DNA from: Amycolatopsis saalfeldensis | GTDB taxonomy: Bacteria > Actinomycetota > Actinomycetes > Mycobacteriales > Pseudonocardiaceae | Direction: 5' to 3' | Length of the DNA stretch: 55,922 bases | NCBI RefSeq assembly: GCF_900110575.1 | Contig: NZ_FOEF01000035.1 | Coordinates: 1 to 55,922, forward strand | Shown: positions 26,544-35,690 of the stretch, one piece after another | Position numbering within the stretch: position 1 is the stretch's first letter | Layout of the letters: each line of letters begins with the position of its first letter | Position numbers and translations under genes: made by a program | The notes under the pieces: model-generated | The model's input: only the letters and a program-made list of their open reading frames with translations | Databases searched by the model: none | What the model was told of the DNA's origin: nothing

Positions 26544-27083
26544 CTACTCACCCGGCTTAGTCTCGGACCCGGCGGTCTCCTGGGGAGCGGCTGCGGCGTC
26601 GGCGTCAGATTCCGGCGTGGTCCTGTTCGTCTTGCCGGCCTTGACGTCTTCGTCGCCCAGCTGTCCGCTCGGGTCCTTGACCACGCCCTCGCTGACCAGC
26701 GCGAGCACGGGCAGGTGCCGCGTCCGCACGGTCGGCAGCGAGATCTGCGTGTCGTCCCGCAGCACCGCGCGGACACGCGACTTGCCGGTGATGGCCAGTC
26801 CCTTGAGCGACGACCACGGCAGTTCCCGGTGGCCGAACACGGTCCGCACGGCGAGGCCCTGCTTGGTCGCGACGGTCCGCCACCGCGCGACGAACACGAA
26901 CAACCCGATCGGGAAGACGTACAGCCACTGCAGTCCGCCGATCTCGCCCAGTGCGATCGGTGTCACACAGACGGTCAGGAGCCCGATCGCCAGGTAGGCC
27001 GTGCTGGGGATCTTGAAGACGGCCTTCCGGCCCTCGTCCACGCTCTGGTCCTGCTCTTTTCCGTCCACGGGAGAATGGTGCAC
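26544..27083 (-). CDS. PH-domain (bPH2) membrane protein, Cfp6-like
   Basis: This protein of about 179 residues has two membrane segments (YLAIGLLTVCVTPIALGE, LQWLYVFPIGLFVFVA). A PH-like beta domain follows (RTVATKQGLAVRTVFGHREL, PWSSLKGLAITGKSRVRAVL, DDTQISLPTVRTRHLPVLAL) with an acidic Thr/Ala-rich tail. Its place next to ilvB matches M. tuberculosis cfp6 (Rv3004), a shorter relative. The start is uncertain: GTG at 27083 is used, GTG at 27068 is equally possible, and neither has a good ribosome site. It is divergent from the ilvB leader, with about 115 bases between. Confidence 0.82.
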   Translation of the reverse strand: MHHSPVDGKEQDQSVDEGRKAVFKIPSTAYLAIGLLTVCVTPIALGEIGGLQWLYVFPIGLFVFVARWRTVATKQGLAVRTVFGHRELPWSSLKGLAITGKSRVRAVLRDDTQISLPTVRTRHLPVLALVSEGVVKDPSGQLGDEDVKAGKTNRTTPESDADAAAAPQETAGSETKPGE

Positions 27084-27162
27084 CGGCGCCCGCGCGGGCT
27101 GACGCGGGGGTCCGCGGGGACAGTACTGGCCGTCCAGCATGCGGAATCGCCGTCCCGCAGAG

Positions 27163-27192
27163 TTGACACTCGCGCGAGGGCCGGTCTAACGT
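27163..27192 (+). promoter_or_regulatory. ilvB operon promoter
   Basis: A -35 box TTGACA (27163-27168) and a -10 box TAACGT (27187-27192) are separated by 18 bases. Transcription should begin at about 27199-27200, which is the first base of the leader-peptide GTG, so the leader is expected to be translated from a leaderless mRNA. Confidence 0.75.
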
Positions 27193-27199
27193 CAGCGCC

Positions 27200-27247
27200 G
27201 TGACAACGCACACCGGCCTCGTACTTCCCCAGCGCGTCGACGCTTAG
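27200..27247 (+). CDS. ilvB leader peptide (Leu/Val sensing)
   Basis: A 15-codon frame encodes (M)TTHTGLVLPQRVDA, with GTG start and TAG stop. The Leu-Val-Leu run uses ctc gta ctt, of which gta and ctt are rare in this GC-rich genome. That suits a ribosome that pauses when charged Leu or Val tRNA is scarce. The last codons overlap the first arm (27232-27243) of a 12-bp stem that is followed by an intrinsic terminator. Leader peptides upstream of ilvB are known in actinobacteria; this one is identified from sequence alone. Confidence 0.75.
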   Translation: MTTHTGLVLPQRVDA

Positions 27248-27308
27248 GAAGAGTCCGCTGCGTCGACGCGCGACCCTCGTGCGACCTTATGGTCGGCGGG
27301 GGTTTTTT
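27232..27308 (+). terminator. ilvB transcription attenuator
   Basis: Two mutually exclusive-type elements follow the leader. The first is a perfect 12-bp stem between gcgcgtcgacgc (27232-27243) and gcgtcgacgcgc (27260-27271). The second is a terminator hairpin with outer arms accctcg and cgggggt and inner stem cgacc/ggtcg, loop ttat (27273-27303), running into TTTTTT (27303-27308). Stalling on the Leu/Val codons would mask the first arm. I could not settle the antiterminator pairing by eye. Confidence 0.8.
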
Positions 27309-27391
27309 GTTGCGTGAAACCGGTTTCCGACCGGTGTACGGCCCCAGGTAAACCCGAACGAGTGACACCGACAACCCACGAGGCAGAACCG

Positions 27392-29284
27392 ATGACCAGT
27401 GCCACGTCGCGCAGCGACGCGAAGCCCGGGCCCAGCGCGCCCGGTGTCCCAGGAGCACGTCCGAAGCCGGCGCCGCCGGCGGGAACCCCGGTAAGGGTCA
27501 CGGGCGCCCAGTCGCTCGTGCGCTCGCTCGAGGCGGTCGGCGCCGAGATCGTCTTCGGCATCCCCGGCGGAACGATCCTCCCCGCGTACGACCCGTTGCT
27601 CGATTCCACGAAGGTCCGGCACATCCTCGTCCGGCACGAGCAGGGTGCCGGGCACGCCGCCACCGGCTACGCCCAGGCGACCGGCAAGGTCGGCGTCTGC
27701 ATGGCGACGTCGGGCCCCGGCGCCACCAACCTGGTCACCCCGCTGGCCGACGCGAACATGGACTCGGTCCCGATCGTCGCCATCACGGGGCAGCAGAGCC
27801 GTTCGCTGATCGGCACGGACGCGTTCCAGGAAGCCGACATCTGCGGCATCACCATGCCGATCACCAAGCACAACTTCCTCGTCACCGACCCGGCGGAGAT
27901 CCCGCGGGCCATCGCCGAGGCGTTCCACCTGGCGTCGACGGGCCGACCCGGCCCGGTGCTGGTGGACATCCCCAAGGACGTGCTCCAGGAGATGACCTCG
28001 TTCTCCTGGCCCACGGAGCTGCGGTTGCCGGGTTACCGCCCGACGCTGCGGCCGCACGGCAAGCAGGTCCGCGAAGCCGCGAAGCTGATCGCGCAGGCCC
28101 ACCGCCCGGTGCTGTACGTCGGCGGCGGCGTGATCAAGGCGGAGGCCGCCGAGCAGCTGCTGGAGCTGGCCGAGCTGACCGGCATCCCGGTCGCGACCAC
28201 GCTGATGGCGCGCGGCGCGTTCCCGGACTCGCACCGTCAGCACGTCGGCATGCCCGGCATGCACGGCGCGGTCGCCGCCGTCGCGTCGATGCAGCGCGCC
28301 GACCTGCTGATCGCGCTCGGCGCCCGGTTCGACGACCGCGTCACCGGGCAGCTCTCCTCGTTCGCGCCCGAGGCGAAGATCGTCCACGCCGACATCGACC
28401 CGGCGGAGATCTCCAAGAACCGCAAGGCCGACGTGCCGATCGTGGGCGACTGCAAGGAGATCATCGGCGAGCTGATCACCGCGGTGCAGGCCGAGTTCGA
28501 CCAGGGCCACCGGCCCGACCTCGCCGACTGGTGGACGCAGGTCGAGTCGTGGCGGGCCGACTACCCGGCCGGCTACGAGTGGCCCGACGACGGCTCGCTG
28601 TCGCCGCAGTACGTCATCGAGCGGATCGGCGAGCTGGTCGGCCCGGACGCGGTGTACGCCGCGGGCGTCGGCCAGCACCAGATGTGGGCCGCGCAGTTCA
28701 TCAAGTACGAGAACCCGCGCACCTGGATCAACTCCGGCGGCCTCGGCACCATGGGCTACGCCGTCCCGGCCGCGATGGGCGCGCAGTTCGGCGTCCCCGA
28801 CACCCAGGTGTGGGCGATCGACGGCGACGGCTGTTTCCAGATGACCAACCAGGAACTCGCCACCTGCGCCATCGAGGGCGCGCCGATCAAGGTGGCCGTG
28901 ATCAACAACGGCAACCTCGGCATGGTCCGGCAGTGGCAGAACCTGTTCTATTCCGAGCGGTACTCCAACACCGACCTCGGCACGCACAAGCACCGCATCC
29001 CGGACTTCACGCTGCTGGCCGAGGCGCTCGGCTGCGCCGGGCTGCGCTGTGAGACCAAAGAGGACGTCGACGCGACCATCCGCCGCGCGATGGAGATCAA
29101 CGACCGTCCCGTCGTGATCGACTTCGTGGTGGGGAAGGATGCCCAGGTGTGGCCGATGGTGGCCGCGGGCACCGGGAACGACGAGATCATGTCGGTCCGC
29201 GGGATCCGGCCGCTGTTCGACGACGACGACGTTTCGCAGGAAGTGGCCGAAACCGCCACGGCCGCGGAAGGAGAAGACCGATGA
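27392..29284 (+). CDS. ilvB: acetolactate synthase large (catalytic) subunit
   Basis: IlvB is the thiamine-diphosphate enzyme that condenses two pyruvates to acetolactate, or pyruvate with 2-ketobutyrate to acetohydroxybutyrate. In this 630-residue protein, the N-terminal domain has FGIPGGTILPAYDPL and the catalytic glutamate in LVRHEQGAGHAATGYAQATG. The ThDP/Mg motif is WAIDGDGCFQMTNQELATC to NNGNLGM. The ATG at 27392 follows gagg by about ten bases. In-frame GTGs at 27362 and 27314 would start inside the region just after the attenuator. The stop overlaps ilvN (ATGA). Confidence 0.97.
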   Translation: MTSATSRSDAKPGPSAPGVPGARPKPAPPAGTPVRVTGAQSLVRSLEAVGAEIVFGIPGGTILPAYDPLLDSTKVRHILVRHEQGAGHAATGYAQATGKVGVCMATSGPGATNLVTPLADANMDSVPIVAITGQQSRSLIGTDAFQEADICGITMPITKHNFLVTDPAEIPRAIAEAFHLASTGRPGPVLVDIPKDVLQEMTSFSWPTELRLPGYRPTLRPHGKQVREAAKLIAQAHRPVLYVGGGVIKAEAAEQLLELAELTGIPVATTLMARGAFPDSHRQHVGMPGMHGAVAAVASMQRADLLIALGARFDDRVTGQLSSFAPEAKIVHADIDPAEISKNRKADVPIVGDCKEIIGELITAVQAEFDQGHRPDLADWWTQVESWRADYPAGYEWPDDGSLSPQYVIERIGELVGPDAVYAAGVGQHQMWAAQFIKYENPRTWINSGGLGTMGYAVPAAMGAQFGVPDTQVWAIDGDGCFQMTNQELATCAIEGAPIKVAVINNGNLGMVRQWQNLFYSERYSNTDLGTHKHRIPDFTLLAEALGCAGLRCETKEDVDATIRRAMEINDRPVVIDFVVGKDAQVWPMVAAGTGNDEIMSVRGIRPLFDDDDVSQEVAETATAAEGEDR

Positions 29285-29787
29285 CCGTCCACACGCTCAG
29301 CGTGCTGGTCGAGAACAAGCCCGGCGTGCTCGCCCGGGTCTCCGGACTGTTCTCCCGCCGCGGCTTCAACATCGAGTCCCTCGCCGTCGGGCCCACGGAG
29401 AACCCCGAGGTGTCCCGCATGACGATCGTGGTCGCCGTTGAAGAGCTACCGCTCGAACAGGTGACCAAGCAGCTCAACAAGCTGGTGAACGTGATCAAGA
29501 TCGTGGAGCTGGAGCAGTCCACGGCCGTGCAGCGCGAACTGCTGCTCGTGAAGGTCCGGGCCGACAACACCGTGCGCAGCCAGGTGCTCGAGACCGTCCA
29601 GCTCTTCCGTGCCAAGGTGGTGGACGTGTCGCCGGAGGCGCTCACGGTCGAGGCGACCGGGACCTCGGACAAGATCGGCGCGCTGCTGCGGATGCTCGAG
29701 CCGTACGGCATCCGGGAGCTCGTGCAGTCCGGGATGGTCGCGGTCGGGCGCGGGGCCCGCTCGATCACCGCCACCTCGCCCCGCTGA
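29281..29787 (+). CDS. ilvN: acetolactate synthase small (regulatory) subunit
   Basis: IlvN activates IlvB and gives valine feedback inhibition. The 168-residue chain starts with an ACT domain (TLSVLVENKPGVLARVSGLF, RRGFNIESLAVGPTE) and has the C-terminal ALS small-subunit domain (RELLLVKVRADNTVRSQVLE, GIRELVQSGMVAVGRGARS). The ATG overlaps the ilvB stop by four bases, which keeps the subunits in step. Confidence 0.97.
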   Translation: MTVHTLSVLVENKPGVLARVSGLFSRRGFNIESLAVGPTENPEVSRMTIVVAVEELPLEQVTKQLNKLVNVIKIVELEQSTAVQRELLLVKVRADNTVRSQVLETVQLFRAKVVDVSPEALTVEATGTSDKIGALLRMLEPYGIRELVQSGMVAVGRGARSITATSPR

Positions 29788-29799
29788 CCAGTGTTACCT

Positions 29800-29817
29800 G
29801 GGGGTTCGGAAACCCCC
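29800..29817 (+). terminator. hairpin between ilvN and ilvC
   Basis: A 7-bp stem, gggggtt/aaccccc, has a cgga tetraloop and no U-run. It lies in the 69-base gap before ilvC. Such hairpins can cause partial termination or protect a processed ilvC mRNA end. Confidence 0.5.
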
Positions 29818-29856
29818 GAAGACGTTCAGCAGTCAGGAAAGGAAGTAGTACCCCCC

Positions 29857-30870
<1,014 letters not shown>

Positions 30871-30907
30871 CGTTTCCCGGCGGTCCCGATCGCCGCGGTT
30901 CCGGTCG

Positions 30908-30948
30908 CGAACGGCCCTCTCGCCCTTGTCGGGTGAGGGGGCCGTTCG
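30908..30948 (+). terminator. terminator after ilvC
   Basis: The arms are cgaacggccc and gggccgttcg, perfect over ten bases, with further imperfect pairing inside (tctcgccc against gggtgagg). It lies 38 bases after the ilvC stop. The sequence resembles the gggccgttc stems seen elsewhere in the window. Confidence 0.75.
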
Positions 30949-31001
30949 GCGTCCGCGTGGCCGTCCCTTGTGGCCGGTGACCGGATGGTTACGCTGGCGC
31001 C

Positions 31002-31277
31002 ATGAGTGATCAGCCGGTCGACGACAAGGCGCACATCCGGCACGAGCTGGACCTGACCGCCGCCGAGTGGATCCCGGGCGAGCGGGAAGGCGTCACGCTC
31101 GAGAACCGCCTTGAAGTCGCCTTCGTGCCGCACACCGACGGCGTCACTTACGTGGCCTTGAGGCACTCGGTGGAACCGGACGGGCTCAAGATGGTGTTCA
31201 CGCCCTCGGAATGGGACGCGTTCGTGAAGGGCGTCGAGGACGGCGAGTTCGATCTGCCTGAGGATCTCCCGAAGTAG
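31002..31277 (+). CDS. DUF397 domain protein
   Basis: This small 91-residue acidic protein ends with the DUF397 signature: EVAFVPHTDGVTYVALRHSV followed by VFTPSEWDAFVKGVEDGEFD. DUF397 proteins are abundant in actinomycetes and usually pair with an adjacent XRE-type regulator. None is present here, so it is a solitary copy. The ATG at 31002 starts MSDQPVDDKAHIRHELDL. Function is unknown. Confidence 0.9.
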   Translation: MSDQPVDDKAHIRHELDLTAAEWIPGEREGVTLENRLEVAFVPHTDGVTYVALRHSVEPDGLKMVFTPSEWDAFVKGVEDGEFDLPEDLPK

Positions 31278-31395
31278 CCGATTTCCGGAAACGGCCGCTG
31301 AACTGGGGATCTGCGGTCGTCGCCTCGGATCGGCGACGCGCTGCTGCCCGGGCGCCGTGGCCCGCGGGGTCAGGCCGTCTGGCCGAGCCGTCTGG

Positions 31396-32298
31396 TCAGG
31401 ACGGCTGGTCGTCCAGGCTCGCGAACAGCTCCGGCAGCCGTCCCGCGGTCGCGGCCAGCGCCAGGTGGTCGCCGTAGTCGCGGGACTCGACGACCAGGCC
31501 GTCGCGCACCCGCACCACGAAGATGTTGTTGATGCGGAACGGCTTTCCGCCGAGTTCGCCCTCGTAGCCGAACTCGCCGATGATCACCTCCGGATCGGCC
31601 GACTGGTACGTCACGAGATCGGTCGCCTGTACCCGGATCCCGAGCTCGCCGGCCGACGCGAAGTGGGCCCGCAGGTCGTCACGGGTTTTAAGGACTGGTG
31701 CGTCCGGCAGGAACGGGTGACGGACGTCGGTCTGCTCGGCGTAGAGGTCCGGGAGCTCGGCCCAGCGGGCGTCCGAAACGCCGAAACAGAGTCGTTGGAA
31801 CACCCCGAGCGGGCTCTTGCGGTCGGCCAGTTCGGCGGGCCGGGGTGCGACGGGACCCGGCACATGCGCCGGGGCCTGCGCGTAGGCGTCGATGACCGGT
31901 TCGATGCTGCCACGGACGGCGGCCAGCTTGAGGTAGTCGTGGTAGTCGCGGGTGTGCGCGAGCAGCCCGCCACGCGCGCGGATCACCAGGATGTTGGCGT
32001 TTTCGGTGGTCCGCCCGGTCTTGAAGGACTCCACCGTGTTCCGGTATTCGGCGACGATCACCTCGGGATCGGTCGTCTCGTGGACGACCACGTCGTGGGC
32101 CACCAGGCGCATCGTCGCCCCGATGTTGCCGGTGAACAGGGCGTGGACGGCTTGACGCCCCTCCAGCCGCCGGGGCCGCGGGACGGCCGTCGGCTGCTCG
32201 ACCACGGCGTCCTCGGCGTACAGCGACGAAAGCTCGTCGTATCGGCCCTCGGCAAGGCCCTCGATGAGGCGATGGAACAGGTCAATCGGTGTGGTCAC
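31396..32298 (-). CDS. double NTF2-like (SnoaL-type) protein
   Basis: A 300-residue protein is made of two NTF2/SnoaL-like cone domains in tandem. Domain 1 is about 1-130 (LFHRLIEGLAEGRYDELSSL to TRDYHDYLKL) and domain 2 about 160-300 (VFQRLCFGVSDARWAELPDL to SRDYGDHLAL). Both repeat the pattern PEVIV/IxEY/FxY...INNI/NANI-VV/VI-R-RDYxDxL. SnoaL-like folds are polyketide cyclases, isomerases or small-molecule binders, and most are single domains. The start is GTG 32298 with ggagga six bases upstream. A large palindrome covers the promoter, so it is probably under repressor control. Confidence 0.88.
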   Translation of the reverse strand: MTTPIDLFHRLIEGLAEGRYDELSSLYAEDAVVEQPTAVPRPRRLEGRQAVHALFTGNIGATMRLVAHDVVVHETTDPEVIVAEYRNTVESFKTGRTTENANILVIRARGGLLAHTRDYHDYLKLAAVRGSIEPVIDAYAQAPAHVPGPVAPRPAELADRKSPLGVFQRLCFGVSDARWAELPDLYAEQTDVRHPFLPDAPVLKTRDDLRAHFASAGELGIRVQATDLVTYQSADPEVIIGEFGYEGELGGKPFRINNIFVVRVRDGLVVESRDYGDHLALAATAGRLPELFASLDDQPS

Positions 32299-32319
32299 GA
32301 AGTCCTCCAGCAGGCAACA

Positions 32320-32374
32320 AAACGGAGTCGATAGTCCGTATTATCCTCGACGATACGGACTATCGACTCCGTTT
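32320..32374. promoter_or_regulatory. perfect inverted-repeat operator over the SnoaL-like promoter
   Basis: Arms at 32320-32341 and 32353-32374 are perfect 22-bp complements (core acggagtcgatagtccgt) around an 11-base spacer. Each arm is itself a partial dyad, CGGA-N8-TCCG. On the minus strand a gataat -10-like box lies at the spacer/arm boundary. Repressor binding would therefore block the promoter of the double NTF2-like gene. No regulator is adjacent; the nearest TetR gene is 3.4 kb away. A hairpin terminator for the ankyrin gene is the alternative. Confidence 0.75.
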
Positions 32375-32418
32375 GTCTACCGGCGGCCCACGCCGGTCAG
32401 GGCCTCGCCGCTGGGCGG

Positions 32419-33783
32419 CTACGGCTCGGGCGCGTGCTCCGGGTCGGCCAGCTGTTGCAGCAGAGCACGGGCTTCCGGCTGGTCACAGGCCTCGGCCCAG
32501 CCTTCGGGGGTGCTGTTCCACCGGCCGTCGCGGGCGGTGAGGTCGGCGCCGGCCTCGGTGAGGGTGGTGATGACGTCCAGCCGGCCGTGCTGCGCGGCGA
32601 GGTGCAGCGCCGTGATGCCCACGCCGTGCTCCGGACCGCCGAACGTGCCCACCCGGTTTACGTCGGCGCCCAGTTCGAGCAGCGTCCGCACGGCGGCGTG
32701 CCGGCCACGGGCGACGGCCCACGTCAGCGCGGTGCCGCGGTAGACGTCGGCGTCCAGGTCCGCGCCGCGGGCGGCGAGCAGCCGGATCGCCTCCACGCGG
32801 TTGTTGCGCGCGGCCCAGCTGAGGGCTTCGTCGCGGATCTCGGCCGGGTCGTCCGTGGGCCGCCAGAACGGGAACCCGCTGTGCGGGCGGTAGAACTCAC
32901 GGTGCGCGCCCGCGCCCGGCGCGAGTGTCCCGTTCGGACGGAGGAGCTCGTCCAGCAGCGTGAGATCGCCGAGGCCGGCGGCGACCCGGAGGTTGCGAGG
33001 GGACCGTTCGCGCGCAGCCAGTTTTTCGGCCACCACACGGTTTCCCCAGAACAGCGCGACGATCAGGGGAGTCCCGCCGTCGCCACGCGCGGAAACGTCC
33101 AGTGGCGCGCCGGCGTCGAGCAGCATGTCGGCGAGCAGCGGCAACTTGCTGTACGCGGCCTGGTGCAGCGGCGTCCAGCCGTGGGCATTCGCGCGTGACG
33201 GGTCGGCGCCGCGGTCGAGGAGCACGCGGGTGAGCCGTTCGTCGCAGGTGGCGCCGGCCATGCCGAGCAGGTCGTTGAGGTTGGTGCCGCGGGCGTGGAC
33301 CAGCTGGGGGAACGCGTCGAGCATCGCCGCCAACCCGTCGATGTCGCGCGCCTCGACCAGCCGGTACGCGCGGGCGAAGGGCTCGCCGCTTTCCGGCAAC
33401 GACGCGACGTGCTCGCGTAACGCCCGCCACGAGCCGAAACCGTGCTCTCGCGCGACGACCACCCGGGCGCCGTCGCGAGTGAGGGCCTGCCTATGACGTT
33501 CGAACGCCACCCGCGCGCCGGGCGTGCCGTCCTCGGCGGACGCGAGCAGCCCGAGCGCGCGGCCGGCGTAGTAGCCGATGTCGGAGTGGTAGGCGTGCTG
33601 CAGGTTTGGTCCGTTTTCGGCGACGCGGCGAACGTACGCCTGCAGCTTCGGCCAGCTCGGGAAACCGTGCTCACGCGCGATGCGGAACTGCGCTTCGGAC
33701 AGCTTCACGGCTTCGGCGCGCGCGAGTTCCTTCGCGCGTTTACGCAACTGCTCCAGGCTGGGATTCGCGGGCAGCGTGCCCAT
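32419..33783 (-). CDS. ankyrin-repeat protein
   Basis: This 454-residue protein starts with a helical region (NPSLEQLRKRAKELARAEAV, REHGFPSWPKLQAYV, and again REHGFGSWRALREHV). Ankyrin repeats follow: NAHGWTPLHQAAYSKLPLLA, GDGGTPLIVALFWGN, RGTALTWAVARGRHAAVRTL and GITALHLAAQHGRLDVITTL. It is cytosolic, with no signal peptide, and presumably a protein-binding scaffold. The duplicated HGF-SW segments are a recurrent feature of this bacterial ankyrin class. The ATG at 33783 has GGAGG upstream. Function is unknown. Confidence 0.92.
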   Translation of the reverse strand: MGTLPANPSLEQLRKRAKELARAEAVKLSEAQFRIAREHGFPSWPKLQAYVRRVAENGPNLQHAYHSDIGYYAGRALGLLASAEDGTPGARVAFERHRQALTRDGARVVVAREHGFGSWRALREHVASLPESGEPFARAYRLVEARDIDGLAAMLDAFPQLVHARGTNLNDLLGMAGATCDERLTRVLLDRGADPSRANAHGWTPLHQAAYSKLPLLADMLLDAGAPLDVSARGDGGTPLIVALFWGNRVVAEKLAARERSPRNLRVAAGLGDLTLLDELLRPNGTLAPGAGAHREFYRPHSGFPFWRPTDDPAEIRDEALSWAARNNRVEAIRLLAARGADLDADVYRGTALTWAVARGRHAAVRTLLELGADVNRVGTFGGPEHGVGITALHLAAQHGRLDVITTLTEAGADLTARDGRWNSTPEGWAEACDQPEARALLQQLADPEHAPEP

Positions 33784-33945
33784 GGTGCCTCCTTCCCTCG
33801 TCGCCCGTGGTCCGCTGGCACCGGGCAGGAAAGAAGGTGCGGAACTGGTGGTGCGGTGCAACGGGGGTGGGCTCGGCCCTTTCCGCGGACGGGACGCGGC
33901 CCTCACCGCGTCCCGCCACCTTACCTCGGGGCCCGCGCTCGCCGC

Positions 33946-34767
33946 TCAGATGAGCACGGCGGCGAGGTCTCGATAGGACCGCGGCTTCCGGGCCAGCACC
34001 TGGACGCAGACGTGGTCGGCACCCGCTTCGAGGTGGGCCCGGATCCGGTCGGCGACCTGCTGTTCGCCGCGGAAGGCGACTAGTGCATCGACGAGCCTGT
34101 CGCCGCCGGACAGGTCGTCTTCGGTGAAGCCGAGCCGGCGGAGGTTCGACCGGTGGTGCGGGGCGAGCTTCACGTACGTGCCGACGTGCTCCCGGGCCAC
34201 TTCACGCGCAGCCTCGGCGTCGCCGTCCAGGACCACCGCCTGCTCGACAGCGAGGTACGCGCTCTTGCCGAGCCGTTCCCGGGCCAGCGCCGTGTGCTCC
34301 GGCGGGACGAAGTACGGGTGGGCCCCGTCGGCCTGCTCGGCCGCGAGGTCCAGCGCCTTCGGGCCGAGGGCCGCGATCACCCGGCGCGGCCGCGGTGCGG
34401 GCGGCGGCAGTCCGGGCAGGTCGGCCTGATCCATGCCGGCCAGGTATTCGCGCATCGCGGCGAGCGGCCGCCGGCCCGGGAAGTGCCCGCCCAGCCCGAC
34501 GACGAACCGGCCGGGGTACGCCTCGCCGAGCGCCCGCGTCGCGGCTTCCGCCGTGATCGGCGCCCGCCGGTCGAACCGCGCGATCCCGGTCGCCACGGTC
34601 AGCTTCGACGTGGCCGCCAGGATCAGCGCCGCTTGCGTGAACGCGTCACGCCCGCCGTATTCGCCGAACCAGAGCGCGTCGAAGCCCAGTTCTTCCACCT
34701 CGGCGGCGGTCTCGCGCAGGGCGCCGGCACTGGCGCCGTCGAAGAACTGCCAGATTCCCACGCTCAT
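33946..34767 (-). CDS. luciferase-like (LLM) F420-type oxidoreductase
   Basis: This 273-residue TIM-barrel enzyme of the luciferase-like monooxygenase superfamily belongs to the branch annotated as probable F420-dependent oxidoreductases. Motifs are WQFFDGASAGALRETAAEVE, LGFDALWFGEYGGRDAFTQA, ATGIARFDRRAPITAEAATR and RFVVGLGGHFPGRRPLAAMR. The ATG at 34767 overlaps the stop of the paralogue upstream by four bases (ATGA), so the two are translated together, perhaps as two enzymes with related substrates. Cofactor assignment is by family only. Confidence 0.92.
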   Translation of the reverse strand: MSVGIWQFFDGASAGALRETAAEVEELGFDALWFGEYGGRDAFTQAALILAATSKLTVATGIARFDRRAPITAEAATRALGEAYPGRFVVGLGGHFPGRRPLAAMREYLAGMDQADLPGLPPPAPRPRRVIAALGPKALDLAAEQADGAHPYFVPPEHTALARERLGKSAYLAVEQAVVLDGDAEAAREVAREHVGTYVKLAPHHRSNLRRLGFTEDDLSGGDRLVDALVAFRGEQQVADRIRAHLEAGADHVCVQVLARKPRSYRDLAAVLI

Positions 34768-35672
34768 CGCGTCACCTCGGCCAGGGTCGGGGCCAGCTCG
34801 GCCAGAGCGTCCACAATGGATTCGAACGGGCCGGCGGACGGGGTGACGAGCACGTGGTCCGCGCCGGCGTCGAGGAGCTCGCCCAGCCGTTTCGCGATCG
34901 TCCTCGCGTCGCCCCAGACGAGGTAGTCGTCGACGAAGCGGTCGCTGGGGCCGTTGATGTCGGCGTCGGTGAAGCCAAGCCGTTTCCAGCCCGCGATATA
35001 CGCCTTGACGTTGTGCTCGCGCGAAAGCGCCACACTGCGGCGGACGCTGGCTCTGGCTTCTTCGCGGCTGCCGAGCAGCACCGTCTGCTGCGGGATCAGC
35101 AGCTTGTCCGGTCCGAGGATTTCCCGGGCGTACGGTGTGTGCCTGAACGGCTGGGCGAACGGGTGCGCGCCGTCGGCGTGGTCGCGGGCCAGCGCCAGCA
35201 TCTTGGGCCCGACCGCGGCCAGCACCCGGGGAAACGCCACGGGGGAAGGGTTCTCCGTCGCGCTTGCGTCCATTTCGGACAGATAGTCCCGCATCCGTTC
35301 CAACGGCCGGTACGGCTCGCCGAACTTCGCGGCCTGGAACTCGTGCCCGGCACCGATGCCGAGCACGAACCGGCCGGGGTACGCCCGGGCGAGCGTCGCC
35401 CCGCCCTTTTCGGCGGTCCGCCCCGGCCGCGACCAGAGGTTGGCGATGCCGGTGCCGAGCACGACGTCCGGCACCGAGGCGAGCAGGTCGCCGAAGTGCG
35501 CGAACACCTCGCGTGTGCCGGGTCCTTCGCCGCTCCAGGCCGAGCGGTAGCCGAGTGCGGCGAGCCGCCGGGTGGCCGCGCGTTCGATGTCCGGCGGTGG
35601 GGCCAGTGGCGCGCTCGGCAGCCACGCGCCGATCGCGCCGAGCCGGGCCCGGGTGTCTTCGAGCAGGGTCAT
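34764..35672 (-). CDS. luciferase-like (LLM) F420-type oxidoreductase, paralogue
   Basis: This 302-residue paralogue of the downstream gene shares its motifs (ALGYRSAWSGEGPGTREVFA, TGIANLWSRPGRTAEKGGAT, RFVLGIGAGHEFQAAKFGEP, DHVLVTPSAGPFESIVDALA). It is the first gene of a two-gene unit, transcribed divergently from the tetR gene. The ATG at 35672 has gagggaacg upstream. Both the unit and tetR share the palindromic region at 35691-35729, so TetR control is likely. Confidence 0.92.
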   Translation of the reverse strand: MTLLEDTRARLGAIGAWLPSAPLAPPPDIERAATRRLAALGYRSAWSGEGPGTREVFAHFGDLLASVPDVVLGTGIANLWSRPGRTAEKGGATLARAYPGRFVLGIGAGHEFQAAKFGEPYRPLERMRDYLSEMDASATENPSPVAFPRVLAAVGPKMLALARDHADGAHPFAQPFRHTPYAREILGPDKLLIPQQTVLLGSREEARASVRRSVALSREHNVKAYIAGWKRLGFTDADINGPSDRFVDDYLVWGDARTIAKRLGELLDAGADHVLVTPSAGPFESIVDALAELAPTLAEVTR

Positions 35673-35690
35673 CTCGTTCCCTCCAGTAAT

